Below, piece after piece: positions 1 through 5,564 of a stretch of 7,058 nucleotides of DNA. This stretch comes from Pseudofrankia asymbiotica (GTDB lineage: Bacteria > Actinomycetota > Actinomycetes > Frankiales > Frankiaceae). The notes under the pieces are model-generated. The model worked only from the letters and a program-made list of their open reading frames with translations. It was not told where the DNA came from and did no database searches. The stretch covers positions 77,813 to 84,870 of the forward strand of contig NZ_MOMC01000003.1 in NCBI RefSeq assembly GCF_001983105.1, in the 5' to 3' direction. The position numbers and the translations under genes are program-made. Within the stretch, counting starts at the first letter, position 1; each line of letters starts with the position of its first letter.

Positions 1-63
1 GGGACAGTGAGGTCCGACAACGGGGACGTGAGGTCGCGGCGCGGCGTGGCGTCGACGCTGTCC

Positions 64-80
64 GCCCTGACACACAGGGC
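64..80. repeat. Short perfect hairpin (6-bp stem, 5-nt loop)
   Basis: GCCCTG at 64-69 is followed by the loop ACACA and then CAGGGC at 75-80, a perfect inverted repeat. There is no T-tract on either side. It could be the terminator of a gene lying left of the window, but that gene is not visible, so the role is open. Confidence 0.5.
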
Positions 81-130
81 AGGTGTCGCGTGACCGTCAG
101 TGTCAGCACCCCCACACCTGGGGATGTGAC

Positions 131-174
131 CGACGGGGTTCCTGCCGGATGGCGACGGGGTTCCTGCCTGATCG
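131..174. repeat. 22-bp direct tandem repeat, two copies
   Basis: CGACGGGGTTCCTGCC occurs at 131-146 and again at 153-168. With the following bases the two 22-bp units (131-152 and 153-174) agree at 20 of 22 positions. The period of 22 shifts the reading frame, which argues against coding use, and it is two helical turns, which would place two bound proteins on the same DNA face. It lies about 120 bp upstream of the likely greA promoter. Confidence 0.7.
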
Positions 175-182
175 GCTTCACC

Positions 183-233
183 GATCCGGGGGTCCGCGAT
201 CCAGCAGGTCCGAACGTCGAGGACCACCGGATC
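183..233. repeat. Inverted repeat with 13-bp arms
   Basis: The arm GATCCGGGGGTCC (183-195) pairs with GGACCACCGGATC (221-233) at 12 of 13 positions, with a 25-nt loop. A second GGTCC at 207-211 can pair instead with GGACC at 221-225, giving an alternative smaller fold. It lies between the tandem repeat and the greA promoter. An upstream-gene terminator or a regulator-binding dyad are both possible. Confidence 0.55.
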
Positions 234-290
234 AACGCCCTCCGCCGAGTGGGGGCGCGCTGCGTGTCGTCCCGAGTTTCTAGATCTTCC

Positions 291-299
291 TGATAAACT
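291..299 (+). promoter_or_regulatory. Candidate extended -10 promoter of greA
   Basis: TG at 291-292, one base, then TAAACT at 294-299 fits an extended -10 element (4 of 6 to TATAAT, keeping TA at the start and T at the end). It sits in the one AT-rich island of an otherwise very GC-rich region, about 34 bp upstream of the greA start codon. No convincing -35 hexamer is visible at the usual spacing, which extended -10 promoters tolerate. Confidence 0.4.
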
Positions 300-332
300 G
301 AGTATTTGCTTGTGCCACGAGGAGCGTGACGC

Positions 333-818
333 GTGACCCCGCAGACCTGGCTCACCCAGGAGGCTTACGACCGGCTTCGCTCCGAGCTCGACCACCTCAC
401 GACGACCGGCCGGACGGAGCTGGCGAACAAGATCGAGGCTGCTCGCGAAGAGGGCGACCTGAAGGAGAACGGCGGCTACCACGCGGCCAAGGAGGAGCAG
501 GGCAAGCAGGAGGCCCGCATCCGCCAGCTCACGGACCTGCTGCGCGACGCCAAGGTGGGCGAGCCCGCGGCGGGCACCGCCGGCGTGGCTGGGCCTGGCA
601 TGGTCGTGGAGGTCCGGTTCCCGGGCGAGAAGGAGACCGAGCGGTTCCTCATCGGCTCCCGGGAGGACCACAGCACGGCTATTGAGGTGTTCTCCCCGGC
701 CTCCCCGCTCGGCGGAGCGGTGACCGGCCACAAGGCCGGCGAAAAGGTGGACTACACCCTGCCAAACGGCCGCGGCGCCTCCGTCGAGATCGTCTCCATC
801 GCCCCGTACGCCCGCTGA
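333..818 (+). CDS. greA: Transcription elongation factor GreA
   Basis: GreA binds the secondary channel of RNA polymerase and stimulates cleavage of the 3' end of backtracked transcripts, rescuing stalled complexes. The 161 residues fit the family length (158 in E. coli). Residues 1-75 form the N-terminal antiparallel coiled coil, whose tip carries the signature EEGDLKENGGYHAAKEEQ at 39-56. D42 and E45 match the acidic pair that helps hold the catalytic Mg2+ in the polymerase active site. The rest is the FKBP-like C-terminal domain, with the conserved SPLGGA at 124-129 and the ending VEIVSIAPY. I chose the GTG at 333 because GAGGAG at 319-324 lies 8 nt upstream and the protein then begins as in actinobacterial relatives; the GTG at 326 is in another frame. 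It appears to be monocistronic, with a structured 298-bp spacer downstream. Identification is essentially certain. Confidence 0.97.
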   Translation: MTPQTWLTQEAYDRLRSELDHLTTTGRTELANKIEAAREEGDLKENGGYHAAKEEQGKQEARIRQLTDLLRDAKVGEPAAGTAGVAGPGMVVEVRFPGEKETERFLIGSREDHSTAIEVFSPASPLGGAVTGHKAGEKVDYTLPNGRGASVEIVSIAPYAR

Positions 819-874
819 ACGCTGAACGGCGGCGGCTGTGCCGGCCGCGATGTGCCCACGCGTTTCCCCGTCCC

Positions 875-953
875 GGCACCCCGGGTCCCGGTGCTGACCG
901 GCAGGTTCGGCACGGTCACAGGCCTGCCGGCAGATCACCGGGACCCGGGTGCC
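875..953. repeat. Long near-continuous hairpin, about 29 bp of stem
   Basis: The outer arms 875-893 and 936-953 pair over 18 bp with a single bulged C (one of 879-882). CTG (894-896) then pairs with CAG (931-933), and the inner arms CCGGCAGG (898-905) and CCTGCCGG (923-930) pair perfectly over 8 bp. This leaves a 17-nt terminal loop (906-922). The structure starts 57 nt after the greA stop codon and has no T-tract on either side. It could act as a GC-type terminator, a 3'-end stabiliser of greA mRNA, a cruciform, or a mobile palindromic repeat. The pairing is seen directly; the role is inference. Confidence 0.7.
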
Positions 954-975
954 CGGGCCGTGAGCAGGCGCGTTC

Positions 976-1006
976 AGCTCCCCGAGCCCGCCGGGCTCGG
1001 GGAGCT
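976..1006. terminator. Perfect 15-bp inverted repeat, candidate terminator
   Basis: AGCTCCCCGAGCCCG (976-990) is the exact reverse complement of 992-1006 around a single central base. As RNA it would form a 14-bp GC-rich stem with a 3-nt loop. Actinomycete terminators often lack a U-tract, so it may end greA transcription or insulate the ATPase gene. Its symmetry would let it work on either strand. Confidence 0.5.
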
Positions 1007-1022
1007 CGAGTCCTTCGAGCTC
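1002..1022. repeat. Alternative hairpin overlapping the 976-1006 stem
   Basis: GAGCTCGA (1002-1009) pairs with TCGAGCTC (1015-1022) around the loop GTCCT. Its left arm shares bases 1002-1006 with the right arm of the upstream inverted repeat, so the two full stems cannot form together. This resembles an attenuator-like pair of competing structures, but no leader peptide or ligand-binding domain is visible. Confidence 0.5.
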
Positions 1023-1080
1023 GGCCAGGCCGGAGGGGCGCGCGAGGGGGAGCTGATTCGGGGTGAGTTTGGGAACCGGG

Positions 1081-1109
1081 CTGGCGAAGCCGTAGGCGGG
1101 CGGTAGCGT
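1081..1109 (+). promoter_or_regulatory. Candidate promoter for a leaderless ATPase transcript
   Basis: TAGCGT at 1104-1109 fits the actinobacterial TANNNT -10 pattern and ends 7 nt before the GTG at 1117, the spacing expected if transcription begins at the start codon. CTGGCG at 1081-1086 is a weak -35 (3 of 6) with a 17-bp spacer. No well-placed Shine-Dalgarno sequence precedes 1117, which supports a leaderless mRNA. Confidence 0.35.
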
Positions 1110-1116
1110 CGGTGGG

Positions 1117-2625
1117 GTGGTAGAACTGCCGGTCCCGCCCCGTCCCGCCGTTCCGTCGTCGGCGACCATCCAGCCTCGGGCCTCCCGGGCAGGCTCCGCC
1201 GACCCAGGAGCAGCCCCGGCTCCGCCCCCCACAACCCTGGGTGGCCTGCGTGCGTCCGGGCATGTGCACCGGTCCGTGCGTACGGAGCTGCGGGACAACC
1301 TGCTCGCCAGAATGGCCGCCGGTGAGAGCCGGTTCCCCGGCATCGTCGGCTTCGACGACACAGTGCTGCCCCAGGTCGAGCGCGCGCTGCTGGCCGGCCA
1401 CGACATCGTCTTTCTGGGCGAGCGCGGCCAGGGCAAGACCCGCCTCATCCGGACGCTCGTAGGCCTGCTCGACGAGTGGTCACCGGTGGTCGCCGGCTGC
1501 GAGATCAATGATCATCCGTACGCACCCGTCTGCGGGCGCTGCCGCGCGCTGCACGCCGAGCTGGGCGACGAGCTGCCCGTGGTCTGGCGGCACCGCGACG
1601 ACCGGTTCGGGGAGAAGCTCGCGACGCCGGACACCAGCGTCGGCGACCTGATCGGCGATGTGGACCCGGTGAAGGTCGCCGAGGGCCGCACCCTCGGCGA
1701 CCCGGAGACCGTCCACTACGGCCTGGTTCCCCGGTGCAACCGTGGCATCTTCAGCGTCAACGAGCTGCCCGACCTGGCCGAGCGCATCCAGGTGGCGCTG
1801 CTCAACGTGCTCGAGGAGCGCGACATCCAGGTCCGCGGCTATCTGCTGCGGCTTCCCATGGACATCCTGCTGGTCGCCTCCGCCAACCCGGAGGACTACA
1901 CCAACCGCGGCCGGATCATCACCCCGCTCAAGGACCGGTTCGGCGCCGAGGTGCGCACCCACTACCCGCTGCGCCTCGACGACGAGCTGCGGCTCATCCG
2001 CCAGGAGGCGGTGCTGGCCTGGGAGGGCTCCCCGCTGGGCGCGCCGGCACTGCCCGACCATCTGATCGAGATCGTCGCCCGCTTCACCCGGCTGGTCCGG
2101 GACGCCCCGCAGGTGGACCAGCGCTCCGGCGTGTCGGCCCGGCTCGCGGTCGCCGCCGCCGAGACGGTGGCCGCCTCCGCGGTCCGGCGGGCGGCGCTGA
2201 CGGGAGAGGACGTCCCGACGGCCCGGGTCGTCGACCTCGGTTCGATCGTGCCGGCCGTGCGCGGCAAGGTCGAGTTCGAGGCGCTCGAGGAGGGCAGAGA
2301 GGACGAGATCCTCACCCACCTGCTGCGTCGGGCGATCGCCGAGACGTTTCGGGCACGGCTCGCCGGCACCGACCTGGCCGGGCTGCAGAAGCGTTTCGAC
2401 GCCGACGGCCCGGTGGAGACCGGCGACCTGGTCACGGCCGCCGAGCTGCTGCGCCGGGTCGGCCCGGTCCCCGGACTCGCCGGCATGCTGACCAAGCTCG
2501 GGGTGGACGGCGCCGAGTCACCGGGGCTCGCCGCCGCGGCGCTGGAGCTGGCGATGGAGGGCCTGCACCTCAACCGCCGGCTCGCCAAGGAGGAACTGCC
2601 CGGCCGGACGGTCTACGGCGGCTGA
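1117..2625 (+). CDS. ChlI/MoxR-like AAA+ ATPase, partner of the VWA protein
   Basis: This 502-residue cytosolic AAA+ ATPase belongs to the group often labelled 'magnesium chelatase subunit I' (Rv0958 of M. tuberculosis, from memory). Residues 1-40 are a Pro/Ala/Ser-rich extension and conserved sequence starts at LGGLRASGH (41-49). Seen in order: Walker A GERGQGKT (101-108); a Cys cluster C128, C139, C142 containing CGRC; a Walker B region IFSVNELPDL (211-220) with Asn where Asp is usual but the catalytic E216 kept; sensor 1 SANPEDYTN (255-263) with N257; an arginine finger in KDRFG (272-276); and sensor 2 in SGVSARLA (337-344). The helical C-terminal region may contact the VWA partner. The GTG at 1117 is the first start after an in-frame stop at 1093-1095; a later start near residue 41 would fit homology but lacks a better ribosome site. 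The VWA gene follows after 159 bp. Family is clear; substrate is unknown and genuine Mg chelation is unlikely. Confidence 0.9.
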   Translation: MVELPVPPRPAVPSSATIQPRASRAGSADPGAAPAPPPTTLGGLRASGHVHRSVRTELRDNLLARMAAGESRFPGIVGFDDTVLPQVERALLAGHDIVFLGERGQGKTRLIRTLVGLLDEWSPVVAGCEINDHPYAPVCGRCRALHAELGDELPVVWRHRDDRFGEKLATPDTSVGDLIGDVDPVKVAEGRTLGDPETVHYGLVPRCNRGIFSVNELPDLAERIQVALLNVLEERDIQVRGYLLRLPMDILLVASANPEDYTNRGRIITPLKDRFGAEVRTHYPLRLDDELRLIRQEAVLAWEGSPLGAPALPDHLIEIVARFTRLVRDAPQVDQRSGVSARLAVAAAETVAASAVRRAALTGEDVPTARVVDLGSIVPAVRGKVEFEALEEGREDEILTHLLRRAIAETFRARLAGTDLAGLQKRFDADGPVETGDLVTAAELLRRVGPVPGLAGMLTKLGVDGAESPGLAAAALELAMEGLHLNRRLAKEELPGRTVYGG

Positions 2626-2784
2626 CCGCGAGCGGCGTCGCCAGCGGGGACGGAAAACCGCGGCGGGCTGGGATCTCGGGGCCAGCGGGACACGACAGAG
2701 AGCGGCGCGTGGGCCGGACGCACCCTGGACCACAGGGGCGTGGACCCTCGCGAAGCGAGGCCCTGAGAGGCACGGGATCACACG
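2626..2784 (+). other. Spacer between ATPase and VWA genes
   Basis: This 159-bp gap has no open frame of note. It contains a stem CCCTG (2723-2727) with CAGGG (2733-2737), followed by the hairpin at 2746-2760. The likely ribosome site of the next gene is GGGA at 2774-2777, 7 nt before its GTG; a stronger GAGAGG at 2765-2770 sits 14 nt away. The gap is long for a two-gene operon and leaves room for separate control of the VWA gene. Confidence 0.5.
2746..2760. repeat. GCGAAGC-type stable mini-hairpin
   Basis: CCTCGC (2746-2751), the triloop GAA, then GCGAGG (2755-2760) form a perfect 6-bp stem. The core GCGAAGC (2750-2756) is the heptamer known from biophysical work as an unusually stable DNA mini-hairpin. 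It lies 24 nt before the VWA start codon, has no T-tract, and could tune expression of the second gene by stalling or mRNA processing. Confidence 0.5.
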
Positions 2785-4776
2785 GTGAGCAACGAATTCC
2801 GCTACGGCCCCTGGGCGGGCGGTCCCGACCCGCTCGACTTCCCGTTCGCCGCCACCGACGCCCTCGACGAGATGTCCCGCCAGGTGCTGGAGGGCCGGAC
2901 CCCGCGAGAGGCCCTCGACTCGCTGCTGCGCCGCGGCATGAACGGCCGGCGCGGGCTGGACGACCTGCGCCGCGCGGTCGACCGGCGCCGCCGCGAGGTG
3001 CGCTCCCGCGGCCGGCTCGACGGCACTCTGCGGGAGGTACGCCGGCTGCTCGACACCGCGATCGGCCAGGAGCGGGCGGCGCTGTTCCCCGACCCGTCGG
3101 ACGACGCGCGGATGCGTGAGACGGAGCTGGACGCGCTGCCGGGCGACCCGGCCCGCGCGGTACGCGAGCTCGCCGACTACGACTGGCGTTCCGAGGCGGC
3201 CCGCGAGACGTACGACCAGATCGCTGACCTGCTGCGCCGCGAGGTCCTCGACTCCCAGTTCCGCGGGATGAAGGAGGCGTTGACCGGCGCCACGCCGGAG
3301 GACATGGCTCGGGTGGGCGAGATGGTTCGGGCGCTCAACGAGCTGCTCGCCAAGGACGCCCGGGGTGAGGACACCGACGAGGCGTTCCGCGACTTCATGC
3401 GCGAGTTCGGGGAGTTCTTCCCCGAGCAGCCGAGCAACCTCGAAGAACTGATCGACACGCTCGCCCAGCGCTCGGCCGCCGCCGCCCGCCTGCTCGCCGG
3501 CCTGTCGCCCAAGCAGCGCCAGGAGCTGGCCGGGCTGATGGCGTCCGCCGTCCAGGACATGGGCCTGGCCGACGAGCTCGCCCAGCTCGGCGAGGCGCTC
3601 CGGTCGGCCCGGCCGAACCTCAACTGGGGCATGCGCCCGTCGGGACGGGCGAACGGCTTCGGCGACCCGCGCGGGGGTGGGGCGGAGCTCGGCCTCGGCG
3701 ACGCGACGTCGGCGCTCGAGGAACTCGCGGAACTCGACGAGCTGGCCGCCGCGCTCAACCAGGACTATCCGGGAGCCTCGCTCGACGACGTCGACCCGGA
3801 CGCGATCGCCGAGGCGCTGGGACGCTCGGCGGTCGACGACCTGCGCCAGCTCCAGCAGGTCGAGCGCGAGCTGGAGCGCGCCGGTTTCCTGACCCGCCGT
3901 TCCGGGCGTCTCGAGCTCACGCCGCGGGCGGTGCGCCGGATCGGTCAGTCGGCCCTCGCCAGGATCTTCCGGCAGATCTCGTCGGGCGCGCGCGGCGACC
4001 ACGCGCAGACCGACGCCGGCGCCGCGGGTGAGCTGATCGGCACCGCTCGTCCCTGGGAGTTCGGGGACACGCAGCCCCTCGACGTCGTCCGCACCGTGCG
4101 CAACGCGGTGCTGCGCTCCGGGCCGCCCGGGCCGGGGGTGGCGATCCGGCTGAAGGTCGAGGACTTCGCCGTCGCCGAGACGGAGAAGCGCACCTCGGCC
4201 GCGGTCTGCCTGCTCGTCGACCTGTCCTACTCGATGGCGCTGCGCGGCACCTGGGGGACGGCGAAGTCGACGGCGCTGGCCCTGCACACCCTGGTCACCA
4301 CCAAGTTCCCCCAGGACAAGATCCACCTGATCGGCTTCTCGGACTACGCCCGCGAGCTGCGGCCGGTGGAGCTGGCCGGCCTCGACTCCGAGATGGTGCA
4401 GGGCACCAACCTGCAGCACGCACTGCTGATCGCCGGCAGGCTGCTGTCGCGCTACCCGGAGTCGGAGCCGGTGGTCATGGTCGTCACCGACGGCGAGCCG
4501 ACCGCCCACCTGCTGCGCGACGGCACCCCGGCGTTCTCGTGGCCGCCGATGCCGGAGACGCTCGAGCTCACACTCGCCGAGGTCGACCGGCTGACCAAGC
4601 GCGGCGTCAACATCAACGTCTTCATGCTGGACACCGAGCCGCGGCTGGTGCGCTTCGTCGAGGAGATGGCCCGGCGCAACGGCGGCCGGGTCCTCTCCCC
4701 CGACCCGAACGCGCTAGGCGAGTACGTCGTCCACGACTACCTGCGCTCCCGCGGCGGCCGCCGCGCGGCCCGCTGA
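2785..4776 (+). CDS. VWA-domain protein with intact MIDAS, partner of the AAA+ ATPase
   Basis: A 663-residue protein with no signal peptide or membrane segment, so cytosolic. It resembles the Rv0959-type VWA proteins that follow the ChlI-like ATPase in actinobacteria (from memory). The N-terminus has the family-typical GGPDPL (12-17). A long charged, largely helical region (about 20-270) follows, then a Gly/Pro-rich linker (278-300), a second helical segment (308-400), and the C-terminal VWA domain (about 470-655). The MIDAS is complete: DLSYS gives D479, S481 and S483; T541 lies in GTN; D569 in TDGEPT. This predicts divalent-metal-dependent binding of a partner, as in the D subunit of Mg chelatase and CoxE-like proteins. 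The GTG at 2785 has a weak GGGA 7 nt upstream. It lies 159 bp after the ATPase gene and converges on the padR-type gene downstream. Client and process are unknown. Confidence 0.9.
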   Translation: MSNEFRYGPWAGGPDPLDFPFAATDALDEMSRQVLEGRTPREALDSLLRRGMNGRRGLDDLRRAVDRRRREVRSRGRLDGTLREVRRLLDTAIGQERAALFPDPSDDARMRETELDALPGDPARAVRELADYDWRSEAARETYDQIADLLRREVLDSQFRGMKEALTGATPEDMARVGEMVRALNELLAKDARGEDTDEAFRDFMREFGEFFPEQPSNLEELIDTLAQRSAAAARLLAGLSPKQRQELAGLMASAVQDMGLADELAQLGEALRSARPNLNWGMRPSGRANGFGDPRGGGAELGLGDATSALEELAELDELAAALNQDYPGASLDDVDPDAIAEALGRSAVDDLRQLQQVERELERAGFLTRRSGRLELTPRAVRRIGQSALARIFRQISSGARGDHAQTDAGAAGELIGTARPWEFGDTQPLDVVRTVRNAVLRSGPPGPGVAIRLKVEDFAVAETEKRTSAAVCLLVDLSYSMALRGTWGTAKSTALALHTLVTTKFPQDKIHLIGFSDYARELRPVELAGLDSEMVQGTNLQHALLIAGRLLSRYPESEPVVMVVTDGEPTAHLLRDGTPAFSWPPMPETLELTLAEVDRLTKRGVNINVFMLDTEPRLVRFVEEMARRNGGRVLSPDPNALGEYVVHDYLRSRGGRRAAR

Positions 4777-4874
4777 CCTGGTCCCCACCCAGCGATGATT
4801 TGTTGATCTCGTTCACCACTGCCGCCCCCGGCGTCGATCCTGCGGCTTGATCACCCTGATCCGACAGACCACTG
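4777..4874. other. Convergent intergenic gap
   Basis: This 98-bp gap lies between the stop codons of the VWA gene (+) and the PadR gene (-). I see no strong terminator. The only clear symmetry is GATCA (4849-4853) with TGATC (4857-4861) around CCC, a weak stem. GATC occurs four times between 4805 and 4861. A T-richer run at 4798-4810 follows the VWA gene without a stem before it. Confidence 0.5.
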
Positions 4875-5504
4875 CTAGGAGCCCGGCGGCGCGGGACCGG
4901 CCGATGGGGAGGGCGGTATCCGGCCGGCGGCGAGGTCCCCGACCAGGGCCTCCCAGAAGTCCACCTGCAGCCGTTCGTAGCCGAGGCCGAGCTCCAGGGC
5001 GCGCCTTAGCGACCACGGCATCGCGTCCGCCGGGAGCGCCGCGAACGCCTCGTAGCTGGCGAGCTGCGCCCGGTGGGCGGCAGCCTGCCCGCGCGCGAGC
5101 GTCACCGCGTCCGCCGGACGGCCCAGCTCAGCGAACGCGAGCTTGAGCAGGCCGGGCGCGCGTAGCTCCCCCAGCGCCGTCTCGCCACTGGCGAGCCACT
5201 CGGCGAGTGCCGCCCGGCCGGCGTCGGTGATCCGGAAGATCCGGCGGCGGCGCCCGAACTCCTCGCGCTCCTCGGCGAGCAGGCCGGCCTCGGCCAGCCG
5301 CGGCGGCTCCTTGTAGAGCTGCGCGTGCGGGAAGGACCAGAAGTTGCCGACCGACTGCGCGGCGAACGACTTCAGGTCGTAGGGCGTGGCCGTGCCATGC
5401 CTGGCCACCAGCCCCAGCACCAGGTAGGAGACCGGCGTCAGCGACGCCGCTCCCGGAACCGATGAGGGCCGGTCCGTCGCGTCGGGTGCCTCCTTCTCGT
5501 CCAC
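4875..5504 (-). CDS. PadR-family transcriptional regulator
   Basis: A 209-residue PadR regulator: these dimers bind operator DNA through a winged helix-turn-helix and usually repress a neighbouring gene until a small molecule is bound. The DNA-binding domain starts at LTPVSYLVLGLV (22-33), continues with YDLK (42-45) and the recognition-helix region HAQLYKEPPRLAEAGLL (60-76), then a basic wing RRRRIFRITDAGRAAL (85-100). Residues about 112-192 form the C-terminal helical dimerisation domain (Vir_act_alpha_C type). EPP within the recognition helix departs from the usual 'RLE/LE' pattern. The 21 residues before the domain are a variable extension. The GTG at 5504 is the first plausible start; GAGGAG (5523 to 5518) lies 13 nt upstream, which is long. 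It is divergent from the alpha/beta-barrel gene across a 101-bp gap holding an operator-like dyad, which suggests autoregulation and control of that gene. The ligand is unknown. Confidence 0.9.
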   Translation of the reverse strand: MDEKEAPDATDRPSSVPGAASLTPVSYLVLGLVARHGTATPYDLKSFAAQSVGNFWSFPHAQLYKEPPRLAEAGLLAEEREEFGRRRRIFRITDAGRAALAEWLASGETALGELRAPGLLKLAFAELGRPADAVTLARGQAAAHRAQLASYEAFAALPADAMPWSLRRALELGLGYERLQVDFWEALVGDLAAGRIPPSPSAGPAPPGS

Positions 5505-5527
5505 AGCCCGCAGATTACTCCTCGCAA

Positions 5528-5558
5528 ATGGTCCGATTCATACTATAGTTCAGACCAT
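5528..5558. promoter_or_regulatory. Operator-like 31-bp dyad with overlapping divergent -10 boxes
   Basis: ATGGTC (5528-5533) and GACCAT (5553-5558) are perfect inverted arms about centre 5543; counting the inner positions, 11 of 15 pairs match. At the centre the palindrome ACTATAGT (5542-5549) supplies TATAGT on both strands (5544-5549 on +, 5547-5542 on -), each 5 of 6 to the -10 consensus. The two genes therefore seem to be transcribed outward from overlapping -10 elements inside the symmetrical site. A PadR dimer bound here would block both. No clear -35 boxes are visible. Confidence 0.6.
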
Positions 5559-5564
5559 CCGAAA

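Larger units (their letters stand above)
1..332. other. Upstream region without a supportable gene
   Basis: No recognisable protein is encoded here. The frame from position 3 is open to a TGA at 291-293, but its translation is Arg-rich, matches no family I know, and contains a 22-bp tandem repeat whose length is not a multiple of three, so I read it as non-coding. The stretch holds a short hairpin (64-80), the tandem repeat (131-174), an inverted repeat (183-233), and the only AT-rich patch (276-310), which probably contains the greA promoter. The 3' end of an upstream gene could lie to the left of the window. Confidence 0.55.
819..1116. other. Structured intergenic spacer between greA and the ATPase gene
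   Basis: No gene is supported in this 298-bp gap. The short frames on both strands show no family resemblance and read across strong inverted repeats. The gap holds a long hairpin (875-953), a perfect 15-bp inverted repeat (976-1006), an overlapping alternative hairpin (1002-1022), a G-run-rich stretch on the + strand (1035-1080) and a probable promoter just before 1117. The heptamer GCTGAAC is duplicated across the greA stop (814-820 and 821-827). Confidence 0.6.

Noticed and set aside
90..293. 67-codon + strand frame upstream of greA, open from the left edge in the same frame
   Set aside because: No homology pattern, and it contains a frame-shifting 22-bp tandem repeat and an inverted repeat. 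It could still be the end of an upstream gene, but nothing supports it.
916..1401. 161-codon minus-strand frame spanning the greA-ATPase spacer
   Set aside because: It reads through the inverted repeats and the conserved start of the ATPase gene, and the product is Arg-rich with no known motif.
1480..2319. 279-codon minus-strand frame inside the ATPase gene
   Set aside because: It lies wholly within a gene with intact AAA+ motifs and shows no recognisable domain.
1117..2625. Annotation of the ATPase as a true magnesium chelatase subunit (bchI/chlI)
   Set aside because: There are no tetrapyrrole genes nearby, the partner lacks the AAA+ half of ChlD, and actinobacteria without chlorophyll carry the same pair.
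1734..3119. 461-codon + strand frame crossing the ATPase-VWA spacer
   Set aside because: It overlaps both recognised genes in another frame and encodes Arg/Pro/Gly-rich sequence without domains.
2518..4509. 663-codon open frame on the minus strand, the same length as the VWA protein it overlaps
   Set aside because: It is antisense to the VWA gene, its translation is Arg/Gly/Val-rich low complexity with no family resemblance, and long antisense frames are common in very GC-rich genes. The equal length is a coincidence.
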